Source: Aaosphaeria pasadenensis
Taxonomy: Eukaryota > Ascomycota > Dothideomycetes > Pleosporales
DNA: 64,000 bases
Assembly: GCA_022813625.1 (NCBI GenBank)
Contig: JAKLMB010000009.1
Location: 310,001-374,000 of the forward strand
Direction of reading: 5' to 3'
Shown: positions 21,211 through 32,933 of the stretch, one piece after another
Numbering within the stretch: the first letter of the stretch is position 1
How the letters are laid out: each line of letters opens with the position of its first letter
Notes under the pieces: generated by a model
What the model saw: only the letters and a program-made list of their open reading frames with translations
Told to the model about the DNA's origin: nothing
Database searches by the model: none
Position numbers and translations under genes: made by a program

Positions 21211-22176
21211 AAAGCGGGCACTTGAGGCGTGTAGGCATTCTCTCCGCTTGGAATATGGCCCGCCATCCGCCCTCCCGATTGCTTAACAGACCTCGTACAT
21301 ACGAGGAGATCCATCCGCTCCCGAAGGCTACGTTCGGATAATTCAGCCCAGCTCCAGTATCTTTCCGATTTGTCCTCTAGCAACCCCATCCAAATATCTC
21401 GTCTTACGAGCATCACACACTCTACCACTCCAACATGCAGTTATGAATGATCGGGGGACACATCTGTCCGAAAGTTTACAAATCCAAGTGTACGGCCTTA
21501 ATCAGTGTGAAATTGTCAGAATCAGGAAGTATCATGCGCGACATTTTTGTTGCGACGACCTCGGGAGGCTCATGCAGAGCTGACAACACACGCAATCTCG
21601 CTCGCCGCCTCAATGCTCAGCTTCCTCTCACTACGCACGCAGAATTCAGCAATGAATCTAGCCGCATACTCCGCTCCGTGCTGGTGCGATATCTCCGCTA
21701 TGGCAATTGTAATCCACAAATCTCACTCACAGCGAATTCCTCCACTCTGGCTGAGAATGCGATCTCGGCAATCTAGAACTGGCCGCACAAGCTCGTACTC
21801 AGATCTCGCACGTATCCAAACGAGGCATTCCTCACGAGCTAGCCGTCATCCATCATTTGATCTTGAACAAGCTACCGCATGAGGCATTCCTGCTGTCATC
21901 GATATCCAATGCATAATAATAACTTTCGGCCACAACTAGGCCAGTGACTCTTCGGTTTGAATAGGCAGTCATACTCTGTCACCAGCTTCTCACTCGGAGC
22001 GTTCTAACCGCCGGATCGCCGGGTACGCAACGCGTCGTACCCAGCACACTGAAGGAGATCCAAAGAAGCAATGGTCACGATTAGTACGTGCTACGAGTGC
22101 TGAACTGGTCGCATCGAAGCTAAATAATTACGAGTATTCCGCTCTTTCATCTCACCTTGGTTTAATAATCGCCGTA

Positions 22177-22194
22177 TGCGTATATGCATACGCA
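22177..22194. other. short inverted repeat TGCGTAT-N4-ATACGCA
   Basis: Seven-base arms separated by four bases (ATGC), the whole forming a near-palindrome in intergenic DNA. It could bind a dimeric regulator, but no gene lies close by. Confidence 0.5.
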
Positions 22195-24019
22195 CACCGG
22201 CCGTAGCCTCCGCCCAGAGCTATCCGCCCGTCGTGCTGTCCAACCTTTTCAGCCCTAAAAGCGACGCTAAACTCGGGGGGCGCTCAGCCCTACAAACCCT
22301 TTCCATTAGATCCCACACCGAAAAGAAAACTGGCCCCACGTGGTGCTTTAAGTGAATGGTTCCAAACGCACACAATAAGCGTACATTCACCTATTCTGTC
22401 CGCCTTTTCTGTAAGCGTCTCATCGTGTCGATCGATACGAGTCCCTAGCCTGGAAGTTTTAGGAATCCCCCTTCGCGGCGATAGTATAAGCGTTTGCTCA
22501 TGCGGAGGAATGAAGCTACTTTAGGACAAATGCCTTAGGCAGGAAATCGCTGACTTAGCTTCAGGAGAAATGCAAACCATCTACACAATTCCAATCCCAT
22601 CAACGACTGGCGTGCGATGCATGTACGTCATGGCGACCACAGCTTCAAGGCCAAAGGCCAAGGCATGGAAAAACTTTTCTGCGCCCCTGCCGTAAGCTCT
22701 CTGTATTTGTGAGTAGTTCCTCCACGGGAAGGATCGAATCGAGATGCTGTGTGATCAAATTCGCCCTAGAACTCTTTAGCCTCTGTTACGAGGGCTTTAC
22801 AAACGCATTACCAATGACGTATGGTAGTCTTCTCCCCCTCGCGCTCGCGAAGGTGATTTGAGATTCCGTGGAGGTAACAGGTTCGGTGTGGCTCATGTAC
22901 GTACTAATTACTCCTACCGCTGTGGGGGTGTGGCGGTGGGGGAATATTTGACATCGCTGCTTTGAAATCGTCAACTCGTGCGAGCGATCTGTGATGATGG
23001 GAATGATTTTGTTGTTGTTACTCTTGCACTGGAATCTCGAACGCGCAACACAATCTTGACGGTAAGCGACGACAAATACTTAGTCGGACCTTACTTGGGG
23101 ATATCACGGCTGCAATATCGCACGACGGCCACGTTCTCGGAGATAATTTGGTCGGCGAGCTCTGGATATGGGATGGACAAAGCTCGCGGGAAGTTCGGCC
23201 GGATGGGTCGGTTGGGGATGTTGGGGACCATGCGGAGAGATTGGAGATAGTAGTAGTACAATCATCATCGCCGTGTCCTCGGTGGTGGGTTTGGAATCGT
23301 TTACGAACAAGATTTCGCCAATGCGATTGTCGTTATCTAGATTGGATGCGTCAATTTTGGTCTGGACTCACTTTTGTTGAACAAATGAATGGCAAATTAG
23401 ACGGAAGGTCGGCTAGATCAGTAATTCTATGCGTATCACCGAGGTTGAGAACTGTTTGTTGTCGGGCAGAGAAGACGTTGATGAAGCGATGTAGAGTTTC
23501 CTTTTCGAAATTGGATATCAAATTCACATGGCCAGGGACAGCGTTGGACATCACCTGACAGGTCAATGAACTCACATGAATTAGAAGTAGCTGCCTATGC
23601 CTTATGCGCACCGAATCAGGTGCAGAACCCTTACGTCTATAGAATGGAATTATATTGAATGTGGTAACCATTTTCGAACTGTCTCTGTTACCTATAGTTC
23701 CAAGGTCAATCAAATGCCGCGCAGGATGTTCAGTTACTGTTAGAACATCATTAATTTCGATGTTCTATGGCACTCAAGTCCAGAGCCAAAGAAACGGACA
23801 TGATGTTATATTTGATGGGATACAGGAGATCTCTTTGAAAGGGTTTCTTTTCGCAGGTCTATGATCCAATTCTGATTCGAGCGAACTAGCGCAAATATTC
23901 CTTCGATATGTAATGAATCAAGTGCAGAAGAATATTCTGGGCACATTGAAAACATGAAGATGATCATAACCGTTCATCTCCATAGTACTCAACGTAATCC
24001 ATTCAGCTCTGTCACACAT

Positions 24020-26065
24020 TTACCCCTCCACAGGGTTCTTCCCCTTCCACTCCCTAGCCACCTCCTCAAAAGTGCAGAACTCGACCTCATCCTCCCCCCA
24101 CCCCTTGAACCACTTCAACATCCTCTCTACCATCCCAATGACATGCGCCATGCCACTCGTATCGGGATGCAGCACGAGCGGGAAGACCATCGTGTCTCCT
24201 TCGCCCAACTCGTCTCTCTCCCCGCGGATCCATTCGAACTTGTCTTTCCACATCTGCTCGATGGTGCGCACGTCGACGTAGCCCTGGGAATTGGGTGTGT
24301 TGGGGTAGTACTGTAGTGGTGTCATATCTTCCACATACCAGTTTCCTGGTATCTCAACGAGAGTGGATGGAGTCGGTGGTGCGGGTTTGGGTAGGGGGTG
24401 CATCCAATCTAGGGCGGAGGTAGATGGGACGTAGTCCGGAGCTTTGATGGGTGGAAGATTGGGGAGGTAGTATGGACGTGAGTCGTGGTGGGAGAGCGAG
24501 GAGTCGTATAGGAAGGAGTGCTTTTCGAGTAGGGCGATGGTAGATTCGCGGAGTTGGTAGAGCGGCGCTCGATAGCCTGTGGGCTTGCGACCGGTAAGTT
24601 TTGTGCAGAGTTCGATACAATGGGTTAAGACTTCGACTTCTTGTTCTAAGGTCAGTTGGGGTGCTCCCTGGAGGTCGTTGTCAATTCTACATGCTGATAA
24701 TGTCATTGTCAGTCACTTACCTCATGAGCGTATCCGTGTAGACCGATCTCAGCCCCGCTGTCCATGATGCCCTTGAACTCCTCTGGAAAGCTTTCTGCAG
24801 AATGCATGGGAACGAACCAAGTGACTTTTTCCTGTATACCAATCCTCTTGAACAGTTTCAATAATCGAGGTACGCCAACATGTCCAGCGAAGAACCCAGT
24901 ACTGTAGTCTGCGAGGTTGTTGTCTGGATGGGCTCCAGTTCCTAACCAGCCTGATACAGCATCAAAGTCGACTGATATTAGTACTTTGATCTTTGGGAGC
25001 GACTTAGTAGGGAGGACTAGTGACTGCGGTATTGCCAATGATGAGCCCTCTGTACTTTTCATTTGTGTTTTCGACTCGGTGTTGGCGGTTTTGTGGATCT
25101 CCTCCTCACTCCACACAATTCGACCCTCCATCCCCCCATCCACTGAGATGCATTGGCCTGAAATATGTCCTGCAGCTCGATGAGAAGCCAGGAAGGCAGC
25201 TGCCCGTGCTACGTCAGTAGGCTTAGCAATATTCCTCAATGGTACACTATTCACATCAGTATATCGACAGATTGATGTACGGATCAGATGACTAACGTAG
25301 CCTGTGCCTCCCTCCACATCTCTTTTGGATCGTCCAGGCGACCCTCAATCAACGGAGTGTCTACCCAGCCTATTCACCATCAGCATTTTTTTTCAGTCGA
25401 TTGCATGCTCATAAGCTTACCCGGCGCCACAGCATTTATCCTCGCCCTCGAATTCAACCTCACGATCTCATTCTTCACCGTCTTGACGAGCCCATACTGA
25501 AGACCAGCCTTGCCACTTGCATACTCCACGTGGCCCGCTTGCCCAAACACGCCTGTTTCGCTTCCAGTAACCACGATGCTCACGTTCTTCAATTCCCGCC
25601 CGCTGTCTCGTTGCTGGGCGGAATCGACGGATTGCAAGAAATGCTTGATGGTGAGAAAGGTTCCGCGTACATTGACGGCGTAGGTGCGCTCCCAAAGATC
25701 AAGGGGGGTAGACCATATGGGATAAGCGTTAGATTCATCTGTTATTCCCGCATTGGCAGCAAGAACGTTTATGGGTCCGAAGTGGGCGACAGCATCCGAG
25801 AAGGACTTGGAGATTGAGCTCTCGTCACTTATGTCGCCTTGCAGTACATATAGATTGGGCTGGGAAGGCAATGCAGAAGGGCGAAGATCGTGAGCAGTTA
25901 CTTTGCATCCGCTGGCTGCAAGTCATGTCAATGATGTGGTCTGATAATTCATGGTTCCGAGTGCTGTAGTCACGCACCGAGGAGTTCTTCTACTATTGCA
26001 GAGCCAATGCCACCGGTTGCTCCTGTAACGAAGGCATGTAGTCCCTCAAGCTCGAGAAACGACAT
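24020..26065 (-). CDS. fused short-chain dehydrogenase / NodB-type (PgdA-like) deacetylase
   Basis: A 609-aa two-enzyme fusion. Exons in transcription order: 26065-25978, 25915-25421, 25369-25297, 25246-24721, 24667-24020; introns 62, 51, 50 and 53 nt, each with a frame-keeping GT..AG. Residues 1-265 are an SDR: TGATGGIG nucleotide site (14-21), NAG motif in LAANAGITD, catalytic YASGK (161-165), C-terminal SVDGGM. A ~40-residue linker then leads to a NodB/CE4 domain (about 305-600): SVDFDAVSGW with metal/catalytic Asp312/Asp314, HGYAHE with His389/His393, and GYRAPLYQ with Arg427. It resembles the HpPgdA-like subgroup of intracellular deacetylases and cyclic-imide/allantoin-type hydrolases. 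There is no signal peptide, so it is probably cytosolic. The junction lies inside one uninterrupted exon, so the fusion is not a splicing guess. The substrate is unknown. Confidence 0.85.
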
Positions 26066-26676
26066 TTTTCAATGGCACGAGTTGATTACAAGTTGAGTGA
26101 AAGACAGCGTGGAAAGCTTTTTGAGCAACGTTTCGCAGAGTTGGGGAATAAGTACTGCTGTTAGCTTTGAAGCTACTCGTTATCTCCCCGCACTTGCTCG
26201 TAGCAAATCGATGATTAAGAAATTACGAGAACGTAGTCAATTGACTCTCGACGTCGCTAGTTACAGTGCGGTAAATCAGGAACAACACTTGCATAGAATT
26301 ATCATACTTGTACCATTCATCAAATGCAGGCCTTTATAATACTAAAAAGAATCTATCTCTCGTAGAATGTAGTAGCACCCGTCGCCCGCCGCCTAGCCGT
26401 CATCGCTGTCCAATGAATTAGCAGATATAGGAGGGCAGCCGGCGGGGCACCTAGTAGCACCATCGCATCCCAGGAAACCTACCTCAAGCAGTAAATCCAT
26501 CGCGAATAGATGCCTTTCTCGTCCTTTCCATGCCCCCGCCACATTTTGGCCTCGGCCCAATTCGTCCATTCCCTTCATTCCATACCCCCATTGTCCAATG
26601 AAGGTCGATGGTATAGAGTACGTACATACACACCTCGTCCTATGGGTAGTGGGATGAGGGGAAAGTGCATTGTAGG

Positions 26677-26686
26677 TACTCCGTAC
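26677..26686. repeat. dispersed palindrome TACTCCGTAC, copy 2
   Basis: Perfect copy, extended to GTACTCCGTAC at 26676. It lies about 0.6 kb upstream of the SDR-deacetylase start codon. Confidence 0.6.
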
Positions 26687-27368
26687 ATAGTAGTAAAATT
26701 GGAATGACCCCCTTCACACCTCTCTTCAGAATTACAGCTCTATTCGGCAGAAGACCACGACAGTCCTGCGAGTAGTATCTAACACTTTACGCTGTCCACC
26801 GTAGTCAGTTATACATCCTCTCCTCCCTCTTAAGAGAAAGCAATGCACATTCCCACCTATGACCTCCCAACCACACCCACCACCCACTTCAATTCCATTC
26901 CCCCCATTCACCCACACCCGCCCGCCCCTTCGCTTAACTCGTTGCGAATTTGCCATTTAGGGCAATTGAGGTCAAAAAGTGTCCATTGCAGCGCCTACGA
27001 CGCCCTTTTTGCGAACGGAGCTAGTCACGGGGGCGGCCAATGGGAGGTCGCCAAGGGTGAATACGAAGGGTCTCGTGCAGAGGGGCGACCAATGGTAGAG
27101 CGGGAGTGCGAGCTACGTGAGCTGGGGGGAGGGCAATGTGTTGGAGGTATTAGTTGGGTGTTCTTTTGGTCTTGGGCTGAGCGATGGGATGGGAGGTATG
27201 CGGCTTTTCCTAATCATTTTAATTTTCTTTGCTTTTTCCTCTTCTTTCCTTTCCGTTGTTCTCTGATTAATGATCAAAACCTTCAAGAAGTGCATAGTGT
27301 GTGAAGGTCCGTCGGAGAAGTGTGTGCTGGTACGATATTCTTTGGCTGGGTATCTATCTCTCTAATGG

Positions 27369-27378
27369 TACTCCGTAC
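27369..27378. repeat. dispersed palindrome TACTCCGTAC, copy 3
   Basis: Perfect copy, extended to GTACTCCGTAC at 27368. It lies about 70 bp beyond the NACHT gene stop codon. Confidence 0.6.
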
Positions 27379-27449
27379 TCATGATTGAAAATATGAAAAG
27401 GAACAAAATGACGAAGAATCTGTGAATCCGAAAGGTACGGCTACCCAAC

Positions 27450-30400
27450 TCAATCTCCTCTCTCCTCTCCAACAATACACCCTCTCGCCTCGTCCCAAAG
27501 CGGCCAGAAACCTCGGTTGCCATCTGTGCCACTCCACTGCCAGATCAAACTGGGGTTCTCTCGAAGAGTAACACCATATTCCTCTCGTAGTTCCGACATT
27601 GCTTCGCTGAGCTCCCTTAATCCCTGTATCACCCATCTGATCTCCCTTCCTTCCATTGTGGAAGGCGATAGTTCGCTTTTGATGGCAGATAGGAGAGGTA
27701 TCAGCCGGGACAGGTTAGGTGGAAGACTGTGTCGCCAGGATGCCTCCGCCCACGTAGTAACCGCCACCCGGTCCGTCAGGAAATGGGAAAGAGCAGGTAA
27801 CCATGTCATATTTGAAGATGCCTTGTCCGTGTTATGGCGTGCCGGTCTAGCGAGCGCACGAGTGAGGTGAATAGGCCAACAGAGCGACGAGTACCGCAGG
27901 AATGGCAGGTCGGCACCGAGCCCTTGCATGTTAGGCGATTGAGGGACACTTGCTGACGGTCCATCGTTGTCGGACGACATGCTCTTGTATCCGCTGTCTC
28001 TTGAACTCCCTGTCCGGACGGACTGGTTACTTTGTGTGAGGATGGGCCGAGGTCGAATGTAGGGTTGCAGTCTTTGCAGTGGCCTCTTCGGGACTTCGTT
28101 GGTCAAGAATGCTAGACAGCGTGCAGCGAGGTGGCCATGCACTGTGTCCTCATCATGAAGGCTGAATTCGGAATCTTGACATTGTGGCGACTGCAGAAAT
28201 TCCTTGACAGATCTGTGGATGAACATTACGCTACTCGGCGTCACTTCAACCAGACCGCAAGTCAGCTGCGGCACAGCATCCGCGAGATCGGATATAACTT
28301 TATCTTTGGAGCCAACCATTGTGAGCGCAGTCTGGAAGCCAGGCACACATAGCTGCTTGAACGATAACGCCAACCATCGGAAAATGTCGGCAGCTACTCT
28401 CCTGTCCCTATCGTTCTGCCTGGACAGTACCTGTAGGATATTATGATATAGTGGATCTAGACCCTTGAAGTTTTCGATATGGTCTAGTGTCATGCGTCGC
28501 TCTTCTGGAGATAGGGACGGTGACTGAAGAAATTTGAGGAATAGACTCGCCCACAAGAACAGACCATCCGCATGCTGGGAGACTTTTGCAATGAGTGATT
28601 GTTCCAGGCTAGTACCAAATAATCCTTGATCAGCTAGACGGGTAAGGTTTTCTGTTATGTACGAGTCGATGTCTGCGGCGTTGTGTGCATCCCCCAATGT
28701 GATAACGTGAGGTAACCCGGATGCCCATTCTTGATATTCCAATGGTAGGGTGATGGTAGGACGGCTGAAAAGAATAACTCTAGCATCGGATTTGCGACAT
28801 ATCTTTGGTAGTGATTCGAAGAGGAGATTGATATCGCTACACTCATCTACACCGTCAAGGCATATGAAAGTTGGATGTTGTCGTACAAGAAGGGACAACA
28901 CAGACAGTACGTCGTCTGAAGATGCCTGATCCTGAAAGGACGCAGTTCGAATTAACAATGATAGTGCGTCTAATGTAGGCCGGTCGTTTTGGTGAATGTT
29001 TACTAATTGTGTTGCTAGCGCCCGGAAGGCGTCGTTGGGATGTGTACAGTATAGATGAGCAGCATTGAAATGAAAATAGATAGTTGTCGGAGGCTCAGCT
29101 CCGATGTTGATATCCTCTGCATCAGTCTTCAAGTCGCTTATTACACGGCCAGAGATGAAAGTTTTGCCAAACCCTGCCTTTGCTACACTGACGTTAATGA
29201 TTTTAACTCTGCAGAACGAGGATTGGTACATACCTTGAACGAACAGAAGACGACCAAGCCAAGTTTCTGAGAGATGATCCGTAGAGTTTGCATTTGTCTC
29301 GTTGAACGGGGTGTTCTTCCACCTGCAGTATTCTGGTATATTCAGAAACCAGGAGCCTGACCCGGAATGGCTGCTATTGAGACTTTGCTCGTACGTATCC
29401 CGGTAAGCACAACAGCTCGACAACCAACCCTTTACTTTGTCCAATCTTCGTACTATAGGGGTGTTAGTGTTGCACGTTCGATTGCAGTGGAGACTTACTG
29501 CGACGCGCCATTCTATCAGCCTCCGCCGTAGCGTCACTATTTGTACGCACGTTTGGAAATAAGACGTCGATATATTTTTGGCGATTGCGCGCTGATGCCT
29601 CCTCGTCCTGCGCTAGGGTAGCTTCGACCCATCGTCTGTGTCTAATTAGACGTTGCTGGAGGTGTGTAAATCGTGTATCGAGTGGCCTCCAGGCGGCTGA
29701 AGCAAAGTCATAGCGATGTCGCAATTTGGCCCCTGCAGAAGGTCAGCGGTGACTTCTTCTTTTCTTTCACACCGTAAACTGACGCCTTCGAGGCGACGAC
29801 CACGCAATCTGTTGTGCGATGCAGTATTTAAGACTTTTTATAATGCCAGCACTGGCAGGGCCCGCTTCGAGTTGCACGTGCGAGTGGGAGGCACCTTTAA
29901 TAGGAGAGTGGTACTCAATGGAGACCCCACGAAGCGATTCTTCGTACGTAAGTGAGACATACCTTGGGACCGTGAGAACATGCAATATAATTCCAGGCAT
30001 AGTCGCACGATATCTGCATATACGTGGGACAGCAAGGTAAGTCGATCGTCTGTGGGTGCATGGGATTGCTGCCACACAGACTTCAGCAGGACATCATATT
30101 CAGGTAATGCTCGCGCAATTGATCCGAAAAGCTCGGCAATCTTTTGTACAAGTAATTCGTAGCGGCTGCCTGTCTGTTATTTGTGTCAGAGACTAATTCG
30201 AGCATATCCTCGGCATCGTAAGCTGCACAATGTGCTTCATTGAACTGCCTGATGACCTGCGTCACAGGTGTAGCATTGTTGCAACTACCTACTCTGAAGA
30301 CCAATGCGATGACGCCCCAAAACCAACCAAGCCAATCTGGTCGCACATTGGTGAAAAGATTAACAAGGTCAAAATATGGTTTGAAAGCATGAGCAAATCG

Positions 30401-30683
30401 TGCGACATGCTTCGTGCAAGTCTTGGAGTTCATTTCATGTTCCCCGGCCGCGTCAAGTGTGGTGCGGACATCAACCAACATGGATTCCATATCGGCATAG
30501 TGGCGAAAGCTTTTACGATCTTCCTCGAAAAGTGTGCTTTGGATGGCGTCTATGGCCTCGCCGAACAGAGGATCCAAGCTAAAAGTTTTAGTTTACAAAT
30601 CGTTGGCAGGATACGAGCAAACGGTAGACTAAAACTAACCTCTGATCTGTTACAGCCAATTTATTGATTGTCTGGGGCGACAT
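27450..30683 (-). CDS. NACHT-domain STAND (NLR-like) protein without C-terminal repeats
   Basis: A 908-aa protein assembled from exons 30683-30640, 30578-30293, 30173-29963, 29732-29499, 29452-29234 and 29182-27450 (introns 61, 119, 230, 46 and 51 nt). The N-terminal ~270 residues (FGEAIDAIQSTLFEEDRKSF, DWLGWFWGVIALVFR, RYELLVQKIAELFGSIARAL) match the helical DUF7708-like region of fungal NACHT proteins. The P-loop is AKAGFGKT (332-339), Walker B FICLDGVDE (about 437-445), with sensor-like RVILFSRP after it. A winged-helix-like FLWASLFLKFL region follows. The last ~350 residues contain no ankyrin, WD40 or TPR repeats. Fungal STAND proteins act in non-self recognition and cell death. The 230-nt third intron is long for this locus, and an extra small exon inside it cannot be excluded. 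The start (MSPQTINKLAV) is the only ATG in frame after an upstream stop. Confidence 0.8.
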
Positions 30684-31411
30684 CTCTTCGAACTGGACAA
30701 GCTTGGTCCTAACGGGTGATGCATTGGTTGGCGGGTTGCAGTGTCAATTGCGTGGTCCCTAGAATTCCAGAAACACCATCAATGGGTAAGAAGACTATTC
30801 TAAAAGACGAACAATATGCAGAGCATTATCCCGGCCTAGGGTGGCTTTGTATGATGAACACGCTGGAAGGGTATAGTTATGTCTACTTGGGATGCTTTGA
30901 GGCGAGGAGAGGGGATAGTGAGACGCGGGTGGAGGGCAGATAAGCGGAACCAGGTACCTGCAGAAGCAAGTCATGGTGAAATGTAAAACCCACACGCGTC
31001 TGAGGGAGAAACAACGTCCAGGCAATGGCGGGTGGGGGGCGTCCACGGCCAAGCCCCCACATTGAACCCGTATTAATCCCATACCCTAGACGAAGATGAA
31101 TTCGACTGTACCTGGCTGGCCTGGGTGGGCGTGGGCGAGTGACAGGCTGAGCGCACCTTAGTTGATGGCAGGGAATTCAGGCAGTCCGAATGCTTTTGGC
31201 CGGGCCCGCCGTATGGGGGTGACCGGGCTCGCGGTACAGTCAACGAAACCACACATCACTAAACAACAGGCCTACTTTGGGTAACGGTATTGTGACGAAT
31301 TAAAAGTTTCTTGGGTATCTCCTCCAATCAGCGGCTCGTCGCAGGCCAACAATGCTCTATAGTATACAATGAATATTAAAATGTTGGCTACTCAATCGAT
31401 CCTTGCCGCTC
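30684..31411. other. 0.73-kb intergenic region
   Basis: Contains the NACHT gene upstream region and the 3' end of the NEM1 gene. An ATG (30722, minus strand) opens a short frame that overlaps the NACHT start out of frame. Nothing else was recognised. Confidence 0.55.
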
Positions 31412-32933
31412 TCACGATATGTGCTGTGGCTCTCCCGACCGCAATGCAAGCAGAGCGCGGACATCCGTGGCGTACTGCAAGCCTTCCAGCAAGGGTACCA
31501 GATGCAAAAGGTGATTGTCTGTCGGGTCGTTGATCCAGCCCTCAATGGGAATGGCATTATCTACCTGTGGTATTAGCACTAGCACGTACGTCCGGCATCT
31601 CCGTGTGGGAGTTCTCACCTTCGTTGAAAGCATAGCTGATGGGACTGTTATCTATGATCATTACCTTGCTCAGGTCCGGTTCAACCTGGCTGAGGTCCTT
31701 GATATACGACCCGTTTCGAAATGTGCAGTGCTGCCTGTAGTATCTACCCGAAAAGTACTTTCGTTCCTTTTCAAGCAAATCGATTACCGGGTCGGCGTAC
31801 TCTTGAACCGCAGCCGTGAAAATAACAAGATTGTACCACTTGCACACCTATAGCCTATCGTCAACTGACTGTCTCAGCTTGCAACATCGTTATTTGCCTA
31901 CCTTCTTCAAAAACTCGTCCCAATGTGGCCGGAAATGTACATAGTATAAAATAGGAATCTGAGGCCCAACCACTTGACCGTCGGCACCAACAGGCTGTGA
32001 TAATTTGACTTCAACCATATGGCCCGTCGTGTAGCGCCCCCCCTTAGACATACTGTGGATTAAGGTTTCATCGAGATCAATGATCAACGTTTTCTGGTAC
32101 GGGCCGACGGCTGAAGCCCCTGCCGTAGAATAAGACGGCTGGCGCCGCGGGACAAGGGGACGCGGGGGCTGAGGAGCTCGTGGGAACTTTGTCAATTGTT
32201 TCGCAGATACCGTTGCTGGGCTGGTGGGGGATTTCAATGCCGCAGCCGCCTCAGCCGAGACCTGGCTCGAGCCATTCTTCGATACATTGCTCCGCGAGGC
32301 ATTCTTTTTCCTACGCTGCCGCACCTCCACCTCCTCAGGTTGGGTGAGCCTAATGTGCATGGTCCTCTGGGCTGGAGCAACCCTATCAGCGCCAGACGCG
32401 CTCGATTTGGACCTGGTGTGCCGGGAAGGAGAATCTGTCTCCTCGTCAATCGTCAGTGGACGCTCGCTATCGAGTTCCGAGTCCGAGGTCACCGCTGTGG
32501 ACGTCGAAGCGATCGAAGGCGACCGACGTGGTCTTCTTGTTTTGGATTGTGCTACACTAGATCGTCTGCGATGTGGTCTTTCTTTCTCGTTCGTTTCGGC
32601 ATACGCTTTCGCAAGCTTATGATCCTTTCTGGATTTTCGTTCTTTCCGCGTAATTGTTCGTGATATCTTGTATACAGGGGACAATACAGAGAAATGGCCC
32701 TCCTCATCGTGGAAGCATGCGATCACGAACTTTCCAGGGGCAATGACCGTGGCTAACAACGCCTTTACTGTCCCTATGACGGCCTCTGATATGCGTTTCG
32801 GGATTAGCCATGTTCGGGACGTTTGCGCCTCGGGAAATGGCTTCTCATTCGACTCGTCCAGGAGTGGCGTCTTCTCATCGAATCCGGAATGGAGCGGTTC
32901 CGCATTGGCGTAGGCAGAAGCATTCGCCCTCAT
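31412..32933 (-). CDS. NEM1: Nem1-type nuclear envelope phosphatase (FCP1/SCP family)
   Basis: A 469-aa protein from exons 32933-31902, 31847-31619 and 31560-31412 (introns 54 and 58 nt). The HAD/FCP1-homology domain begins with LIIDLDETLIHS; the DxDxT nucleophile motif is residues 286-290. It continues through VHFRPHWDEFLKK, WYNLVIFTAAVQEYADPVID and MIIDNSPISYAFNEDNAIPI, and ends with HLVPLLEGLQYATDVRALL. The second junction (AFNE-DNAIPIEGW) uses the TAG acceptor at 31561-31562; the CAG four bases earlier would shift the frame. Residues 1-280 are basic and Ser-rich with a hydrophobic stretch near 51-75 (GTVKALLATVIAPGKFVIAC) that could anchor it in the ER/nuclear membrane. In yeast Nem1-Spo7 dephosphorylates the lipin Pah1, controlling membrane versus triacylglycerol synthesis. 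It is divergent from the eIF2B-beta gene. Confidence 0.9.

Larger units (their letters stand above)
17354..24019. other. 6.7-kb gene-poor region upstream of RPN4
   Basis: No convincing gene. The longest ATG frame is 189 codons (19429-19998, plus strand); it has no domain, is Cys/Ser/Arg-rich and is overlapped by an open antisense frame. Structural elements seen are a CCATG microsatellite (18274), a perfect 10-bp-stem hairpin (19257), CCCTTA repeats (20341), a G-rich repeat (21174) and a 7-bp-stem inverted repeat (22177). Base composition is not AT-skewed in the manner of heavily RIP-mutated DNA. No RNA gene signature was recognised. Confidence 0.55.
26066..27449. other. 1.4-kb intergenic region
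   Basis: It carries the upstream region of the SDR-deacetylase gene on the left and the 3' end of the NACHT gene on the right. Two copies of the palindrome TACTCCGTAC occur here (26677 and 27369), 0.7 kb apart. No coding frame or RNA gene was recognised. Confidence 0.6.
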
